Positions 60,553 to 64,000 of a stretch of DNA of 64,000 nt are shown here, in pieces. This DNA is from Tubulanus polymorphus (taxonomy: Eukaryota; Nemertea; Palaeonemertea; Tubulaniformes; Tubulanidae). Each line of letters begins with the position of its first letter. Positions within the stretch are counted from its first letter, which is position 1. Both the position numbers and the translations under genes were made by a program. The stretch is from NCBI RefSeq assembly GCF_964204645.1, contig NC_134028.1, positions 11,883,001 to 11,947,000 of the forward strand, in the 5' to 3' direction. Under the pieces are notes generated by a model. The model was not told the origin of the DNA and ran no database searches. It saw only the letters and a list, made by a program, of their open reading frames with translations.

Positions 60553-62155
60553 ATGTGTAGTATCTAGGGTTTTTTTGTTTCTTCACAGAAAACCCTATTG
60601 AAATTCGCGTGATTATTATTTTTTTCCCTTTTCCACAGTTTTTGTTAAAAGTGTAAAGGCTTCGTTACCTTACCGCTGTCGCCGATACAATCCGTATGAT
60701 ATCCTTCAGCTCACTTCAATCTCCAGATACTGCATGGGAATTTTGATAAATCCACGTTATAAAGGCACTGTCGAGCCGTAAACATCGGAAATTTGGCTCC
60801 GTTCAATTAGTAGCCATGTTGTGTTTTCTTTCCGACATTTCTCTCTTCTTTTCGAGGAAGAGCTATCGAATAATTCCCTCTCTTCTCCACAATCAATTTC
60901 AAAGTCAATTTTATAGATTTATTGCTCAGCGGGTCCAAGTCCAAGAGTTTACGAGTCCGGCCTTCGCGGGTCTGACAGGTTTACGGACATTTGTTTATTT
61001 ACCTCTTTAATATTTCTGATTTCTTGTTATTCAGGTTATTTCATGGTGCGATTCAAGAATAGGGGAATATAGCAATATATATGTAGTGATAGTAATCAAT
61101 TAAGTAATAATATTAGTAATTGCTAATGATGAAATATAATGATAGTAATGTATATAGTAATTAATGATGATTAGGGAACTAAACCTAAACCTAACCCTAA
61201 TCCTAACCACTAGTCCCCTATTCTTGAATCTTACCAAATCGAGGTCGTTGAGTCGCGGATGGCCACTAGAATTACGTTCGTCTCAGAGAGAAAACAAACG
61301 ACAGAAAAGTATCAGGCGATTATCGATAGCCTACTACGGTACACACAGTTGACAAACAGTGTTAGGCCTGTGCCGGTTGGTGCGTACTGGGACTAAATAC
61401 ACGTTGAAAAAACACAAGTTATGCTTGATTCTCGTGTTCAAATTTAATTCAAATTCAAATTTATTCTATTTCATCATATTTACAAAGCATATCATTAGTT
61501 CATACAGTAATGAAAATTAGGACAGAACAAATATTATTACAGAATTTCCAAAAAGGCAATGAATTTCTATAACTAAATGAACATTATTTTTCTAATAACT
61601 CAGATCAAGAGTGACTCTCCCTTTTATTAGGAAACACACGCAACTAGTGGAATAGATTTGATTTACATGCATGTTGCAGGTATCAATTGTTTATCACTAT
61701 AGAATTTGTAATCCATAAAAGCCAAAATCAACATCAGCCGGAAACCCAGACCAAATCAATTCATAATGTATTGATTGAATCTACACTTCAATATATGTAT
61801 TTATTCAAATATTTCAATAAAAACATTAACTTCTTAAATCTATTCTAATTCATAATACGTTCTTATCTGTAAATTCACTCAATCTATCGACTCAGCAGGT
61901 GCTTAAGATGAGTTCTTAATAGGACAGATCCATTTTTAAGCATGGTGATAATACAGTATCATGATGTTTGAATTCCAAAATAAATGCCTGGTCAAATGAA
62001 TTGATATATGTTGATTGTACGTCCGCGTATGTTCGGTTTCAAAGCTGAATCACATTTGACGTCAATGCATTTTATTCTATGTATCGGTATTTCAATTTAC
62101 TACAATTCCCATCATTCTGAATGGCTTTGCAGAAAACCCGTCATCGCTGCTTAGC
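60553..62155. mobile_element. Insertion of host-like sequence in the SKQ gene
   Basis: About 1.6 kb of higher GC content between the two parts of the gene. Contains CTAAACCTAAACCTAACCC near 61181 and an AAATTCAAATTTATTCTATT stretch near 61456 that resembles a LINE 3' tail. No protein recognised; ORFs are short. Confidence 0.5.
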
Positions 62156-62203
62156 AGCTATATTTCTATTTAAGAATTCACTGTGTATTTGTTTACTCGC
62201 CAT
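62156..62203 (-). pseudogene. SKQ-type small gene, N-terminal fragment
   Basis: MASKQIHSEFLNRN then divergence. Matches the start of the gene at 38326, there with a stop in codon 2. Confidence 0.65.
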
Positions 62204-62298
62204 TTCAATAACAAATTTTTTATTAAAATTGATTTTAGAAGTTATTCATTTATATATCTTATTCATTAATATTTTATTCATATATATGGAATTATTAG
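62204..62298 (-). promoter_or_regulatory. Upstream region of the SKQ gene
   Basis: The complement carries CATATATATGAATAAAATAT, AATAACTTCTAAAATCAATT and TTATTGAAATGG, the same blocks as 31166-31224 and 52721-52800. Confidence 0.5.
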
Positions 62299-62420
62299 AG
62301 TAATTGGGAATGTGTTGGTTCAGGTTAAAGGTTGAGAGGGTGAGTTCATAAAAAATGAAAAATAAATTCGAGCGTGCGAGAATTTATTTTTCATTTTGTA
62401 TATTAATTCCCAGTATTAAT
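62299..62420. repeat. Degraded terminal palindrome at the right end of copy 3
   Basis: AGTAATTGGGAATGTGTTGG ... with a perfect inner stem (AAAATGAAAAATAAATTC / GAATTTATTTTTCATTTT). The second outer arm is mostly lost (TTAATTCCCAGTATTAAT). Confidence 0.7.
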
Positions 62421-64000
62421 TCGATTAGACTCATGGAGCAACAATAATGTCTCTTTTAGAATAGTACCCTTTTGAGTAAAGGAAATGCCTTAGATTGCCT
62501 TTTTTGATTTTGGGCAATTTATTTTCATTCACATTTTGCTTTAGTCCTAGTTCACAAAGGCAATTATTGCTTATGGCGCACAAATTGTGAGCCCTTTTAT
62601 TTACTTTTTTCCCGAAACATATATTTTTCAAGGGTATTTGAAAACTGACTATCGCACATGCTGCATGTGCGATAGTCTGGATCCGCGCCTGTGTAAGAGG
62701 AAAAACACCCGGCATTTGTGTAAACTAGCTTCACAGTTTAGAGAATGATTATCGCAAATATTACAGCACACATAAACTTGGATACACATTATCTGAGAGC
62801 CTTTTATTCTGCCAAGTGATGCTATTTTTGCGAATTAAATACCTAGTAAGAGATACGCACTTTACACTGCATAAAGTACTGGCTTTCCCCAGTGACCCAC
62901 ATCGCTGTAGTAAGTACAACATACTGACTGTATATATGCAGCACACATTACTATTAATACATGGCCGGGATGGTGCAGGCTGGGCTGGGATTCACAAAAA
63001 AGTTTACGGTTTCAGGACGCTTTATGGTCCAGTACTGGATAAAAATATCTCTACCCACATCTGCGATGCCTATATCAGTCATCCCTCCGCATGGTTTTTA
63101 CAAAGAGGGAATGACTTAAATGACGATGAATGTACACTGCTCCACGTCGTAGAAAGATGCTGGTACTATGTAGTCACAAATTCCTTCGTTCCGAGGCATC
63201 AGGTCCAAATTAAATGGAATAATTTCGACTGTCTATTAGTTACGACTGTTGGCTTCCTAAACTGCAGACGTATGATTGGAATCTGATGTATTTTAGTCAC
63301 TATTTTGCACTTAAATTTGCTGTTAGTATCGCCCGTTTCTATACACTACACCATGTTGTTTTGGTTTGGGTTCTCAGAATGACGTCACACTTCCGGGTTG
63401 GGAAGGAATCAGCGCGGTCGATCAAAAGTCTCATTTAAACATTAATTGAAGAATTAAAAATTAATTTCTTGACCACTAAATCAATAAATTGGTTATAATT
63501 GATGATAAAAAATACTTTTAGCCATATCCTAAAAACCTCTTCATGGCCCCTTTAAGCTCGGCAGAAAAGATAAATATGGCATTAACTGTTGAAGAACGGT
63601 GATTATCTGAGAGAGCCTACGTGGTCGACCCAGATCACCGGAGAGGAATGAGGCATGTATTGAAATATACAGCGATGAATAGCATGTATACATTATCTTA
63701 TTATTTTTCAAATGGGAGTCACGTTACTAATAATACTGGAGTGTTTAGTGGGTTTTTCAATCATTAGAGATCCAGTCGGCTCCGGTTGGTTCAGTGGCGT
63801 AACAGAGATATCGTCTAAATACGACGTCAAAAACGCACTCTTCCCATTCTATATGGTACAGTTTTTGGAGTTTCACTCTTAACATACTAAATGTATGGTT
63901 TGAGTTGAGAAGATGCACAATATCCATGTGAGATGAATAACGAGAGAAATCCCACAATACATTCAGCCCAAAAAACAAAAAGTTCTGAGGTACAAAAGAT
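62421..64000. other. Host DNA, no recognised gene
   Basis: A perfect 31-base palindrome (GACTATCGCACATGC, one base, complement) sits at 62647-62677. A 156-codon ORF at 62816-63286 has no domain I know and could be chance. Near 63375-63555 there is a stretch (GACGTCACACTTCCGGGTTG ... TTCATGGCCCCTTTAA) with the look of an interspersed repeat. Nothing else is supported. Confidence 0.4.

Larger units (their letters stand above)
55218..62420. mobile_element. Internally deleted Polinton-like copy 3
   Basis: Starts with a TIR next to small plus-strand genes. It runs through minus-strand membrane, ATPase, integrase and capsid remnants, then scraps of penton, PolB and the SKQ gene. It ends with the palindrome-type terminus (62299-62400). 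This is the mirror image of the copy 2 layout (palindrome end beside PolB, simple TIR end beside the 108-aa gene). The right target site is unclear. Most of the capsid, the 468/462/144/140/73/112-aa genes and nearly all of PolB are missing. Confidence 0.65.

Noticed and set aside
62816-63286. 156-codon ORF as a host exon
   Set aside because: No recognised family, no convincing splice sites and no homologue in the window; left unassigned.

Overview
This is metazoan genomic DNA: it has a spliced host exon, an APE-type LINE, satellites and TIR transposons. It has been invaded repeatedly by AT-rich, virus-like DNA transposons of the Polinton/Maverick (adintovirus-like) kind. The species cannot be named from the sequence; the repeats fit a marine invertebrate.

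1-14 kb (host): a first coding exon resembling the E3 ligase MGRN1/RNF157 lies on the minus strand at 3533-3620, with a frameshifted LINE in its first intron (218-3443). Upstream lie a 61-bp satellite (4195-5546), a trinucleotide run, a TACA microsatellite of over 1.1 kb (7098-8298) and a MULE-like element with long TIRs and a 10-bp target duplication (8835-11208). A duplicated host segment follows; one copy holds a 142-bp palindromic element with its own 6-bp duplication (13789-13930).

14126-30582 is an essentially complete 16,457-bp element (copy 1). It has AG...CT ends, ~85-bp TIRs and a perfect 6-bp target duplication (AACGCT). It encodes protein-primed-type PolB with an in-frame LAGLIDADG intein in motif C, a DDE integrase with chromodomain, an A32/FtsK-like ATPase, a candidate double jelly-roll capsid protein, a penton-like protein, a candidate late transcription factor (zinc fingers plus a VLTF3-like region), and a block of mostly small membrane proteins. 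Nearly every ORF starts at TAAATG behind a T-run. The genes would copy (PolB), integrate (integrase), package (ATPase) and coat (capsid, penton, membrane proteins) a linear genome. No maturation protease was recognised.

30978-50417 (copy 2) is a decayed, inverted, chimeric copy. It has a PolB pseudogene with no intein, two insertions in it, two overlapping structural-gene runs joined at about 42.64 kb, and a TIR at 50334-50417. Its left end is a palindrome whose centre holds an 18S rRNA fragment.

50.4-55.2 kb is a large inverted duplication carrying HNH endonuclease genes around another terminal palindrome. 55218 to about 62.4 kb (copy 3) is a third, internally deleted copy that ends in a palindrome like that of copy 2. 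62.4-64 kb is host or repeat DNA with no recognised gene.
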